A DNA stretch of 64,000 nt from Cellulophaga sp. L1A9 (GTDB taxonomy: Bacteria; Bacteroidota; Bacteroidia; Flavobacteriales; Flavobacteriaceae): the NCBI RefSeq assembly GCF_009797025.1, contig NZ_CP047027.1, positions 3,782,001-3,846,000 of the forward strand. The letters are read 5' to 3'. Below the pieces are notes generated by a model. That model was not told the DNA's origin, did no database searches, and saw only the letters and a list, made by a program, of their open reading frames with translations. Below are positions 47,395 through 56,985 of the stretch, piece after piece (position 1 is the first letter of the stretch; the number at the start of each line of letters is the position of its first letter). The translations under genes and the position numbers were made by a program.

Positions 47395-48537
47395 ATGAAG
47401 CGCGTCACTTTAAAAGTTATTTTTAATGCTTTAATCCTGTTTATCTGTTTTCAATCAAGAGGACAATCAAATAAAGCTTTTCCCAAATTCAGTTGGGATA
47501 AAGTACCTGTGGCATTTCATTTTGGAAAACAGGGAGCTTTAACTAACGATGAAGCAAAATTTATTGCATCGCATTCAAATTATGTCGTTTTAGAAAAAGG
47601 ACATGGTTTACCAGATTCTAAAAACACCGAAACTGGCATTAAAGTAGACGCAAAAAAATTAAAAGAATTGAATTCCAATATGAAAGTCATTTTCTATTGG
47701 AATGCTTTTCTAGATATCTCAACATACGAAGCACATCATGTATATAAAAGTCATCCAGAATGGTGGTTAAAAACAAAGAAGGGGGAACTTGATTTAAAAA
47801 AAGGAAAAACAAAACGCTATGATTTGTCCAACCCAGAAGTTCGTAAATGGTGGGTAGAAACAGTAAAAAACGAAATTTCGAACGGCTCTACCGATGGGGT
47901 TTTTATGGATGCTTTTATTCAAGTATCAAGTCCAGCCAATATTAAACTATGGGGCCAAGAGAAATACGATAGGATTCAAGAAGGGTTAAAAAAATTAATA
48001 GCCGAGACCAGAGCTGCTCTTGGAAATAACAATCTAATAGTTTACAACGGTATTCGAAGTAACCCAAGAAGAAATGTTGGAAATAACTTTCCAGATTATA
48101 CCGACGCCGTAATGATTGAACATTTTGGCATTATTAACAGTAGCTCCAAAGAAAGCATGCTACAAGACATCCAAGAAATGGAGAAAGCCGGAAAAACTGG
48201 AAAAATAGTAATTTTTAAAGGGTGGCCTGGATATACTTGGCTAGAAAAAGATTTTATGGCAAAACCTCTTAAAGAAAAACAAGAAATTTCTAGAAAAAAT
48301 ATAACATTTCCTTTGGCTTCATTTTTAGCAGGCGCACAAGAAAACTCTTATCTCATATATAATTGGGGCTATCGCTTTAAACACGGTGCAACAGATTGGT
48401 ATCCTGAATTTGATAAACCACTGGGCAAACCATTAAACAATATGAAAGTGAATGGTTGGGAGTTAACTCGTGATTTTGAACATGCCTCTATTTGGGTTGA
48501 CTTAGAAAACAAAATTGCCAAAATCGATTGGAAATAA
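47395..48537 (+). CDS. Putative glycoside hydrolase (GHL15-like TIM barrel)
   Basis: 380 residues with a signal peptide (1-23). The barrel resembles the one at 30690: KVIFYWNAFLDISTYEAHH, YDLSNPEVRKWWVETVKNEI, GSTDGVFMDAF (Asp pair), LIVYNGIRSNPRRN, MIEHFG. No CBM or sorting domain is attached, so it is probably periplasmic. It overlaps functionally with the fucosidase gene 7 bp upstream, in the same transcript. Substrate unknown; the acidic residue in DGVFMDAF is a likely catalytic position by analogy only. Confidence 0.78.
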   Translation: MKRVTLKVIFNALILFICFQSRGQSNKAFPKFSWDKVPVAFHFGKQGALTNDEAKFIASHSNYVVLEKGHGLPDSKNTETGIKVDAKKLKELNSNMKVIFYWNAFLDISTYEAHHVYKSHPEWWLKTKKGELDLKKGKTKRYDLSNPEVRKWWVETVKNEISNGSTDGVFMDAFIQVSSPANIKLWGQEKYDRIQEGLKKLIAETRAALGNNNLIVYNGIRSNPRRNVGNNFPDYTDAVMIEHFGIINSSSKESMLQDIQEMEKAGKTGKIVIFKGWPGYTWLEKDFMAKPLKEKQEISRKNITFPLASFLAGAQENSYLIYNWGYRFKHGATDWYPEFDKPLGKPLNNMKVNGWELTRDFEHASIWVDLENKIAKIDWK

Positions 48538-48800
48538 CCAATGAACTCCTTCTACATGGATTGAAACTTCAAGTAATGAAGATGGAAACCTCTAGTCAGA
48601 ACTATCAAAAAAAAGAATACATTAAGTTCTGTGCATGAATTAAAATTTTTGAATCTATTCTTTTACCTAGAGTACAAAATCTTTGAAACTGAAAATTTAT
48701 TGATTTAGAGTCGTAATGTCTTGACAAAAACTGTGTCTGTGAAAAATGGATGCTTGTAAATACATAACTTATATATTAGCATGATTAGACACCTCATAGC

Positions 48801-50315
48801 TTAGTGTTTTTTATGGTATTTCTCAGGTATAGCATTTACTACTCTATCATTTATCCACCAATTCGGACCTTCTGTGAGTACTTCATCATCATATTCTATA
48901 AGTGCTTTTTTTAGTCTTTCAAATAACTTTGGTTTATGAGCCGATAAATCAGTTGTTTCCCTTGGATCAATTGCAAGATTGTATAACTCGAAACTTGTTA
49001 GATCACCATTAGCTAGTATTTTCCAATCTCCTTCTCTTAATGCTACCTTAAACTCATTACTGTTGTTCCTCCAATAAAGTGGTTTTGTTCTGCAGAATTT
49101 CTTGTTCTCAAGAATTGGCAAAATAGAAGTACCATCAAGGGTAATGTGTTTTGGCAAGTCAATTCCTGCAATATCCAAAAAGGTTGGAAATATATCGGAA
49201 CCAATAATGGGCTCTTCTGCAATTCCTCCTGGCATCAGACCATTTCTCTTAAACCCAGCAGGCCAAGATATAATCCCTGGAACTCGAATACCTCCTTCAT
49301 GAGTATGTCGTTTTCTTCCTCTTAATCCCCCTGTGTTTCCACGATATCTAGCACTACCAATATTGTCCTTTTTAACGGGGAAACCAAATTCGTTATCTCC
49401 TTCCGGTCCGTTGTCACTCGTATACCAGATTAGCGTTTTATCGTAAATCCCTTCTTCTTTCATAACACGTACAATTTCTCCAACTGCTTCATCTATTTGG
49501 GTCACATTAGCATAGTAATGCTTAAGGTTAGGATCGTCTATTTCATCATCGTATTTTTCAATAAACTTAGGATCGCTCATTATTGGTCCATGGGGTTCAT
49601 GAAACCAAAGCGTCATAAAAAAAGGTTGATTGCTATTTTTATACTTACGAATCCACTTCACAACTTCTTTCGCCACAAGTTGAGCGGCATAGCCCTTCAT
49701 CGGTCCCATTGGTTTTCCATTAAGGAAAAAATTATCCGGATTCTCATGAGAAGGCCTTGCTACATTTCCTGTTGCAAACCAGTAATCGTACCCATAGTCC
49801 TCCATACTTGGCTGATTTGGATCAGTACCAAAACCAAAATCGGAGTATGGCTGAGGCCACTTACTCTCCCCCTGCTTTTTCTCTGTATAATTACTTAGGT
49901 GCCATTTTCCAAAATGAGTTGTTTGATATCCATTTTTCCTTAACAACTGAGGCAAAGTCACTTCATCCTTTTGCAAATGACAGAAATGATCTGCCGGCAC
50001 CCATCTGAAAACACCGTTACGAAACGGAGTTCTGCCTGTTAATATAGATGAGCGAGAAGGGGAACAAACTGCAGCAGATGAATAGCATTGTACTAATTTG
50101 ATGCCTTCCCTAGCCAATTGATTGATGTTGGGGGTTTTTATATATTCATGTCCAAAAGAACCAAGGTCACCCCAACCCTGATCATCTGTAAGAATTTGGA
50201 TAAAATTGGGTTTTCTCTCATTTTTAGAAAGTTTGCCACTAGGACTACTTTGACCATAGGTGGTGGTAAACAAACCACAAAACACAATGGCTAATACAAG
50301 TCTTTTCATAATCAT
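48801..50315 (-). CDS. Secreted family S1 sulfatase (opposite strand)
   Basis: 504 residues with a signal peptide (residues ~1-21). Motifs: FIQILTDDQGWGDLGSFGHE (metal site), CSPSR with formylglycine Cys84, THFGKWHLSN, and YTSDNGPEGDNEFG. It is one of three sulfatases in the locus and the only one on the minus strand. A decayed GH28 gene lies just upstream of it on the same strand (50467-50669), so it once belonged to a small minus-strand operon. Substrate position specificity cannot be deduced from the sequence alone. Confidence 0.93.
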   Translation of the reverse strand: MIMKRLVLAIVFCGLFTTTYGQSSPSGKLSKNERKPNFIQILTDDQGWGDLGSFGHEYIKTPNINQLAREGIKLVQCYSSAAVCSPSRSSILTGRTPFRNGVFRWVPADHFCHLQKDEVTLPQLLRKNGYQTTHFGKWHLSNYTEKKQGESKWPQPYSDFGFGTDPNQPSMEDYGYDYWFATGNVARPSHENPDNFFLNGKPMGPMKGYAAQLVAKEVVKWIRKYKNSNQPFFMTLWFHEPHGPIMSDPKFIEKYDDEIDDPNLKHYYANVTQIDEAVGEIVRVMKEEGIYDKTLIWYTSDNGPEGDNEFGFPVKKDNIGSARYRGNTGGLRGRKRHTHEGGIRVPGIISWPAGFKRNGLMPGGIAEEPIIGSDIFPTFLDIAGIDLPKHITLDGTSILPILENKKFCRTKPLYWRNNSNEFKVALREGDWKILANGDLTSFELYNLAIDPRETTDLSAHKPKLFERLKKALIEYDDEVLTEGPNWWINDRVVNAIPEKYHKKH

Positions 50316-50466
50316 AATAAAATCTAGTTGTTAACAAAAACTCTTCACATCTTCCAAGATAATCATCTCTCTTTTGTCGGTAGATTGTGTTATCATTTTT
50401 AAATTCAATATTTTTAGCATAGAGGATGTATGCTCCCTATGCCAGTAGAACTCCGAAGAAAAACTG

Positions 50467-50669
50467 TTATGGATAGCGTGCAATATCTTCCAGCACTTCT
50501 ATTTCCGAGTCCTTTGCAGTTCCTTCTACTGGGTAAGAAATCTCAACGTTTTCCAGTTTCACCGTTTCTATATAATGATTAGGTATCCCAGGTATCATGT
50601 TTGGTCCCGTTACCGCTTTGGCTATTTGTTGATCCCCATTGTCAAAATTAGTCCTAGTTAATTTTTAGA
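50467..50669 (-). pseudogene. Remnant of a second GH28 gene
   Basis: About 66 codons on the minus strand encode IPGIPNHYIETVKLENVEIS, then YPVEGT and VLEDIARYP, followed by a stop. This matches the C-terminal part of the intact GH28 protein in this window (ITGIPGHYVENVLLENITIS, YPGGGT, PEDIARYP). Upstream it degenerates. It shows that a second GH28 gene was once present. Confidence 0.65.
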
Positions 50670-51183
50670 TATATTCTTTAGTAAAGATACCTTGGGTACT
50701 TAAAAAACAGTTGCTCTAATCAATTAATGCGTTTCTCTATTTTGTAAAAAATATTTTATAAATTCTACCTGATTAAAACTAGATAAACTAAGATTTAACC
50801 AATTAGAATTATAAAAGTATTGAGAATTAATTTCTAATAAACACTTCCTTGATCGATAGCAAATCCAATACATCAACCAATACTATGTTTTAATACTATT
50901 CTGGTCTTCGGGTAGTTATATTCGCATTTTTAAACTCATCATTTTAATATCATATATCATGGTTTTTTTACTAAAAAGTTAATAAAACACAGAACATCTG
51001 GCTTATTCTATTGTTTTATTAATGTATAGCTAGTAAAATCCTTAAAAAAATAAATCTAGATATCACTACTTTAGAGCTGTTTTGTGTTTTTATTTTACAA
51101 TAATTGATTTGAGAAACAAATAAATCTAAATGAGTAAATGGTTAGTTTATTATTTAAATATTTTCGCTAAAAACCATTTTATT
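50670..51183. other. 514-bp AT-rich gap between divergent PUL segments
   Basis: No gene; probably carries the promoter of the + strand sulfatase at 51184. A reading frame upstream of that ATG (from 51130) would give an atypical N-terminus and is not adopted. Confidence 0.4.
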
Positions 51184-52587
51184 ATGAAAGCCATTAAACT
51201 TATTACATGTTTATTTTTAACTACTTTACTTTTGCAAAGTTGTAAAACTGATACTAGCGATAAACCTATTGAAAACAAAGAAACCCAACCTAATATTATT
51301 TTTATATTTGCCGATGATTGGGGCTATGGTGATTTAGGAATTCACGAAAGCTCATTTTGTAAAACGCCTAATCTGGATAAAATGGCCGCTGAAGGAATTG
51401 ATTTCCAGGATTTTTCAGTAGTAAACCCAGTATGTTCACCTAGTAGAGTTGGAGTCATGACAGGTCAGTTTCCTGCGAGACATAGTGTGCATGGGCATTT
51501 TGCTTCTGTTGAGTCTCATATGAAACGTAATATGCCCGATTGGTTAAGTACAGAAGCACCTTTGTTACCACGAATGCTTAAAAAATCAGGGTATGTAACT
51601 GCTCATTATGGAAAGTGGCATTTGTCCAATACGCATGTAGCAGATGCACCATCTCCTTTAGAATATGGGTATGATGAATATGGAGCTTTCAACTTACCAA
51701 GTAATTTGCATCAAATGAATGTGGATTCTACATTATATAAAACCATAGATTTTGTAAAGAAAAATAAAGACAAGCCTTTCTTTGTAAATGCATGGATTCA
51801 TGCAACACACACACCCCATTATCCAAAGAAGGAATATATGGATAAGTTTTCAGATTTAAATGAACAACAGCAAGTGTATGCTGCAGTAGTGGCTGAATAT
51901 GATAATCGTATTGGGCAATTATTTCAAACATTAAAAGATTTAGGAATAGATGATAACACACTTGTACTTTTTTCTTCTGATAATGGTCCAGAATTTACAG
52001 GAACTACAAAAACACAGGGAGATAATTCAACTGGAGGTGGTCTTGGATCATATTATTCAGTTGGAGAAACGGCAGGTCTTAAAGGACAAAAGCGCTCGTT
52101 GTTTGCTGGCGGTGTTCGTATTCCTTTTATCGTAAGGTGGCCAGGTTCAGTACCTGCTGGAGTTATTGATAAAACAACACAATTATCCACGGTAGATTTG
52201 TTACCTACTTTTTTAGAATTAGCAGGAGGTAAATTACCAGAAGGATATGAATCAGATGGTGTTAGTATTGTAGAGGCTTTAAAAGGTAAAGCTGTTAAAC
52301 GAGAAAAACCAATTTTTTGGGACTGGAAGTTCTCAAATAATAGACCAGGATTCTGGCCTTCAGCAGGTATTCAAGAAGATAACTGGAAGCTTTTAACAAA
52401 TTCAAAATTAGGCAAAACTGAATTATATAATATCAATACAGATTGGTCGGAACAAACAGATGTAGCAAATAAATACCCAGAAAAAACTTCAGATTTATTA
52501 AATAAAATTAAGGCGTTTGAACACACTTTACCTACAGCTCCTCTAAGTAATACTTTTTCTAAAGAAAGAGAAAATTTAACTAAATAA
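51184..52587 (+). CDS. Family S1 sulfatase, lipoprotein
   Basis: 467 residues from the ATG at 51184, chosen because it gives a lipoprotein signal (LTTLLLQSC, Cys20). Motifs: NIIFIFADDWGYGDLGIHES, VCSPSR with formylglycine Cys84, TAHYGKWHLSN, LFSSDNGPEFTG. It is probably tethered to the outer membrane, possibly facing outward. The stop is 14 bp before the GH28 gene, so the two are likely co-transcribed. Confidence 0.93.
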   Translation: MKAIKLITCLFLTTLLLQSCKTDTSDKPIENKETQPNIIFIFADDWGYGDLGIHESSFCKTPNLDKMAAEGIDFQDFSVVNPVCSPSRVGVMTGQFPARHSVHGHFASVESHMKRNMPDWLSTEAPLLPRMLKKSGYVTAHYGKWHLSNTHVADAPSPLEYGYDEYGAFNLPSNLHQMNVDSTLYKTIDFVKKNKDKPFFVNAWIHATHTPHYPKKEYMDKFSDLNEQQQVYAAVVAEYDNRIGQLFQTLKDLGIDDNTLVLFSSDNGPEFTGTTKTQGDNSTGGGLGSYYSVGETAGLKGQKRSLFAGGVRIPFIVRWPGSVPAGVIDKTTQLSTVDLLPTFLELAGGKLPEGYESDGVSIVEALKGKAVKREKPIFWDWKFSNNRPGFWPSAGIQEDNWKLLTNSKLGKTELYNINTDWSEQTDVANKYPEKTSDLLNKIKAFEHTLPTAPLSNTFSKERENLTK

Positions 52588-52601
52588 TTAGAAAACTAAG
52601 T

Positions 52602-53996
52602 ATGAAAAATCAATTATTAAAAGTTACTGTAATAGCACTATGTTTAATCTGTTTTGGAAGCTGTAAAAATAATAATGAGTACAATATCCTAGATTATGGA
52701 GCAATTAATGATACTACAATTGTAAATACAGTAGCAGTTCAAAAAGCTATTGATAAATGTGCTGAGAATGGTGGAAAAGTAATCGTTCCTTCTGGAAAAT
52801 ATGTTATAGGTACAATTAATTTAAAAAGTAATGTTGAATTACATATTCAAAAAGGAGCAGAACTTTTGGGGAGTTTGTCTTTAAAAGACTATTCCACAAA
52901 AAATAAAGGTGCTATAGAGGCACCAGCATTTAATAAGAGTTTATTGTATGCGGAGAATGCTCATAACATCAAAATAACAGGACAAGGACTCATTAACGGT
53001 AGAGGTACTAAAGATAATTTCCCAGTAAAAGTTGCTGATAGCTTAGGAGAGAGACCCATGTTAATGCGATTTATTAATTGTAATTATATAGAATTTAAAG
53101 ATGTCTCATTTTTAAATAGTGCTTCTTGGTGTGTTCATATGGTTTCTTGTGAAAATATTACAGTAAAAAAAGTTACAATCGATAGTAGAGTTAACATAAA
53201 TAACGATGGTTTTGATTTAGATGGATGCACAAATATTTTAATTGAAGATTGTGACATCAAGACTGGAGACGATGCTATCTGCCCAAAAAGCACCACTTCA
53301 AAAATCACAGAAAATATGGTTGTTAAAAACTGCAGGGTTGAAAGCCATACAGCAGCTTTTAAATGCGGAACATCTTCAAGAGGTGGGTTTAGAAATATTA
53401 AAGTTTCTGATTGTGATTTTTCTAATACACGAATGGGAGCTATAAAACTTTTACAAGTTGATGGTGGTATTCTAGAAGATATTACAATAGAAAACATTAC
53501 TATGAATAATATAGAGGGGCCTCTTTTTATTAGGCTTGGAAATAGAGGTAGAATTTATGATAAGCCAACAGAGCAAATTTATAATTTGAAAGATGGAGGA
53601 AGTGAAGGAGCTCCAACGGGTTCCATAAAAAATATTACCATCCGAAATATAAAAGCTACAGTGGTTAGCACTATTCAAAAACGTTGTGGCATTATGATTA
53701 CTGGTATTCCAGGTCATTATGTGGAAAATGTTTTGTTAGAAAACATTACGATTTCTTATCCAGGAGGGGGAACTGAAGAGGATCTAAAAAGAAGTGTCCC
53801 TGAAGATATTGCGAGATATCCAGAGCAATTTTTCTTTGGAGTATTGCCTTCTTGGGGAGCATATATTCGTCATGCAAAAAACATTGAATTTAAAAATGTA
53901 ATTATGACTACGCGTAATAGTGATGCTAGAGAAAAAATTGCGCTAGTTGATGTTGTAGGTTTTACTAATATCGCATCTTCAAATATTATCAATTAA
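52602..53996 (+). CDS. GH28-family glycoside hydrolase, lipoprotein
   Basis: 464 residues with a lipoprotein signal (CLICFGSC, Cys21). A right-handed beta-helix (many N-I-x-I-x-N rungs) with GH28 motifs: NNDGFDLDG, GDDAICPKS, ESHTAAFKCGTSS and MGAIKL in place of the usual NTD, DD, GHG and RIK set. The GHG His appears in a variant context. GH28 enzymes cut polygalacturonans and related uronides. In marine Bacteroidota they also occur in rhamnose- or uronic-acid-rich polysaccharide loci. The esterase gene starts 11 bp downstream. Confidence 0.85.
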   Translation: MKNQLLKVTVIALCLICFGSCKNNNEYNILDYGAINDTTIVNTVAVQKAIDKCAENGGKVIVPSGKYVIGTINLKSNVELHIQKGAELLGSLSLKDYSTKNKGAIEAPAFNKSLLYAENAHNIKITGQGLINGRGTKDNFPVKVADSLGERPMLMRFINCNYIEFKDVSFLNSASWCVHMVSCENITVKKVTIDSRVNINNDGFDLDGCTNILIEDCDIKTGDDAICPKSTTSKITENMVVKNCRVESHTAAFKCGTSSRGGFRNIKVSDCDFSNTRMGAIKLLQVDGGILEDITIENITMNNIEGPLFIRLGNRGRIYDKPTEQIYNLKDGGSEGAPTGSIKNITIRNIKATVVSTIQKRCGIMITGIPGHYVENVLLENITISYPGGGTEEDLKRSVPEDIARYPEQFFFGVLPSWGAYIRHAKNIEFKNVIMTTRNSDAREKIALVDVVGFTNIASSNIIN

Positions 53997-54006
53997 ATAA
54001 GTAAAG

Positions 54007-54456
54007 ATGATTTTTAAAAATATCATTGTCGCATTATTATTTATAATGCCATGTATTTTAATTTCCCAAAATCAAGAAAATGATACTTTTATTACTCTAA
54101 ATGAAGCTAGAAATGTACCTCAGAATTTCCATGAGCTGTGGAGTCACTATGATGCAAGAAAAGAACCTTTAGATACAGATATTCTTAAAGAGTGGGAAGA
54201 AGATGGGGTCATCTTTAAAGTTCTAAGATATAGAGTTGGAGTTTTTAAAGGCAAAAAAGCTATGGTGGCCGCTATTTATGGCTATCCAAAAAACGCGAGT
54301 AACCTACCTGGTTTAGTGCAAATACATGGCGGAGGACAGTATGCCAATTATAGAGCTGTACTAACAACAATGGACTTGCAACAAAAAGTTGGACAATTAA
54401 TTGCGAGATTTAAGCTGCTACATTTTGGTTATACATTTCCATTTCAAATTCGTTAA
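54007..54456 (+). pseudogene. Acetylxylan-esterase-like alpha/beta hydrolase, 3' end cut by IS3
   Basis: The first ~131 codons are native: signal peptide (VALLFIMPCILISQ), a short N-terminal domain and the oxyanion-region motif LPGLVQIHGGGQYANYRA typical of Bacteroidota acetylxylan/cephalosporin-deacetylase-like esterases. The IS3 element begins at about 54402, and the last codons (RFKLLHFGYTFPFQIR) are IS sequence. The catalytic Ser/Asp/His region is missing. No matching 3' portion lies on the far side of the IS, so this is a deletion rather than a simple insertion. Confidence 0.72.
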
Positions 54457-54468
54457 TAGTTTTATAAC

Positions 54469-55242
54469 CTAAAGTAGAGTGTATTCTTCTTTTATTGTAC
54501 CAAATTCTATCCAAGAAAAGATGGATAGTTCTGCCTGAGACCTGTAATTGTATTTGTGCAAATACACCCATTCTGTTTTTAAGCTCTTAAAAAAAGATTC
54601 CGCTACGGCATTGTCCCAACAGTTCCCCTTTCTACTCATGCTTTGTATTACTAATTCATTATAGTTTTTGATAATATCAGTAAACAAATAGCTGGCATAC
54701 TGAGAACCTCTATCGGAATGGAAGATAAGTTCTTCGGTAATTACATTGGATTTTACCGCCATATTCCATGCAGGTATTATAGTGTCCTGAGTTGTTAAAT
54801 TGGCGCTCATAGACCAACCTATTACTTTTCGAGTATATAAATCAATAATCACTGTTAAATACATCCAACCTTGCTTGGTTTCAATATATGTAATGTCGGA
54901 CACCCAAACTTGATCTACCCTAGATACTTTAAAGTTTTGATTTAAGATATTGGCAGCAACAGGGTATTTGTGGTTACTATCTGTTGTTGTTCTGAACTTG
55001 CGTTTTCTTCTGGCAAATAAGCCATAGGATTTCATAAGTCTTGCCACTCGTGGTCTGGAAACATGGTGTCCGAGTTTTTCCAATGCCTTTTTTATTCGTG
55101 GAGCTCCATAACTTTCATTGCTGTCTTTAAAAATAGCTGTAATCAACTCGGATAATTTCTGATTATATAACCAAAGCTTTGAAAACTTAGATTTTAACCA
55201 ATTATAATAACCACTGGTACTGACTTTTAAAACCTTGCACAT
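54469..55242 (-). pseudogene. IS3-family transposase OrfB, C-terminal frameshift
   Basis: The HTH_21-like part and the rve core are present (VWVSDITYIETKQGW, FHSDRGSQYAS, DNAVAESFFKSLKTEW). Near 54502 one base is missing: the frame reads SWIEFGTIKEEYTLL and stops, whereas the alternate phase gives WYNKRRIHSTLGYKTINEFE, the normal IS3 ending. About 30 residues are therefore replaced. The catalytic Glu lies upstream of the lesion. Confidence 0.83.
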
Positions 55243-55274
55243 TTTCTCAACTGAAAACTTAAATTTATGATGTT

Positions 55275-55577
55275 TTATGAACCTAAATTTTTCCTGTCGC
55301 TCTTGGAGAAAATGCTCACCGCCTTTTTTAATATCTCGTGTTCTTCCGATATATCCTTTAATAGGGCTATTTCTTTTTGTTCATCTGTCAATTTTGGGAT
55401 TCCTCTACCTGGAAAACTGTTCTTTCCATAAACTTGTGATTCTCGTCTCCAGCGGTGCAATACCGAGTAAGGAATATCCAGTTCCTCACAAACTTGCTTG
55501 ACATGACCCCGGGCTTAGCTTAATTCTACTGCCTTTTGCTTAAATGATGTACTGTAATTTCTGTGTTGTTTCTTCAT
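55275..55577 (-). pseudogene. IS3-family transposase OrfA with a nonsense codon
   Basis: From the ATG at 55577 the sequence reads MKKQHRNYSTSFKQKAVELS, then TAA at 55515-55517, then ARGHVKQVCEELDIPYSVLH in frame, with the rest of the HTH protein down to 55275. The normal codon was probably Lys. The downstream part can be read alone from about 55460. Confidence 0.82.
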
Positions 55578-55652
55578 GATTCAAAGTTAATTTATGTAAC
55601 TCTAAATCTCGCAATCGAATGTCTAGTCTAATGTAGTAATTCCAATTTATCA

Positions 55653-56564
55653 TTATGTAAATAGTAGATCATCATCCTCTGGTTTTCTAATATATTTTAT
55701 TGGGTAGTCAGAATTTCTGTTTTCGTAATTGGTAGTCCTTCGCAATTTTGTACTTTCATTAAATATTCCATTAACATAATAAGCTATAATTTGGTCTCGG
55801 TCAATTGTAGTCTCTATTCTTAAAACCGCATTTATATCTATAATCAGTGCATCTAAAATATGTTGAGCTATATATAATCTTTTATTAGAATTTTTGTCAA
55901 AATATCTTAAAAGTCCCCCATCTCTTTGTTCCCATAAATTAATATTTTGACACCCCTTCAATATATCAAAATTCAATAGTTCATTAATTTCTTCTAAGTT
56001 TGCTTTTTTTATATTTTTCAGGCAAAAAATTGTATTACTATTTTCTAAATTAGAATAATGAGCAGGTGTTTTAAAATATTCAAAATTCTTATTCATCACC
56101 CAGCCTTCATAATAACTTGCAACATCTCCATATCCAGTACCAGTTAATGTATGAAATTCTCCATTACCGAACCTTTCAAATGATGTGCATACCGTTTCTT
56201 CATTAGCTGATACAATTTCTTTGTTTTTTACTTTTCGAAAATAAAATAATACTTCCTCGTTAAAACTTCTTAAATAATATTTACTAATTCTAGTTTCTTC
56301 AATTTTGTAGTCATTAGAACCGCACAATAACTCAAAATCTGAAACCGTTAAAGTAAAAATATATTTCATCAAAAGCTCGCGGTCATTTGTAATAATATAA
56401 GAATTGTAATGATCAATGAAATCATCATAACCCATTTGTTCCAATATTTCATCTATCGCTTTCAAGACATCATTTTTGGAAAATATTCTTTCAATATGAT
56501 AGTTGTTGTAATCGTGTATGTAATATCTGTTTTTTATTATGATGTAGAAAATTTCATCTTTCAT
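55653..56564 (-). CDS. Hypothetical protein (303 aa)
   Basis: The protein starts MKDEIFYIIIKNRYYIHDYN and has no signal peptide, so it is probably cytoplasmic. It has aromatic/acidic composition and a segment CTSFERFGNGEFHTLTGTGYGDV. The family is not recognised. It lies alone between the defective IS3 element and the deleted IS21 element, in a patchwork region with many junctions, so it may be accessory DNA. An attC-like palindrome does not flank it. Confidence 0.6.
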   Translation of the reverse strand: MKDEIFYIIIKNRYYIHDYNNYHIERIFSKNDVLKAIDEILEQMGYDDFIDHYNSYIITNDRELLMKYIFTLTVSDFELLCGSNDYKIEETRISKYYLRSFNEEVLFYFRKVKNKEIVSANEETVCTSFERFGNGEFHTLTGTGYGDVASYYEGWVMNKNFEYFKTPAHYSNLENSNTIFCLKNIKKANLEEINELLNFDILKGCQNINLWEQRDGGLLRYFDKNSNKRLYIAQHILDALIIDINAVLRIETTIDRDQIIAYYVNGIFNESTKLRRTTNYENRNSDYPIKYIRKPEDDDLLFT

Positions 56565-56985
56565 TCCGAAACCTATTAATTACCACTAATGGTCTTGTTT
56601 CTTTTATTCGTTAAAAATGATATTTATTATATAATTTATTGAGACGATTTTCTTTTTCCCTATGTTTATTTCATAGAAGTCTAAATGTTCGTTTAATATT
56701 TTCAATGTAAATTATATTGTTTTAATCTTTTGTTGTGTTTTAAATTAAATATAATTAGCCTATATGTATAACAAAGTAATATCAATTTGTCTTTTCTACT
56801 GGTTATTACTACAACAAATGACATATTATATTTCAAAATACAATGTATAAAAAAAAACCATATCAATTAAGAAATGGGTCTAAAATATAACTTATGAAAT
56901 AATTTTAAAGAATCACTGTATAATAGTTTTCTGAGTTTTTCAACTGAGATTTATCATGAGCCATTACTGCAGAAAACGGGCATAG
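56565..56985. other. 421-bp AT-rich gap
   Basis: No gene or structured element seen between the hypothetical gene and the IS21 remnant. Confidence 0.4.

Larger units (their letters stand above)
54402..55613 (-). mobile_element. IS3-family insertion sequence, copy 3 (defective)
   Basis: The ends are TGCGAGATTTAAG and, at the right, the complement TGCGAGATTTAGAG, with TG/CA termini. Length 1,212 bp. Both transposase genes are damaged. The left flank is the truncated esterase gene and the right flank is unrelated sequence, consistent with an adjacent deletion. It marks the right edge of the polysaccharide locus. Confidence 0.83.

Noticed and set aside
53135-53717. Frames in other phases across the GH28 gene
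   Set aside because: They are antisense or out of phase with a well-recognised beta-helix protein.
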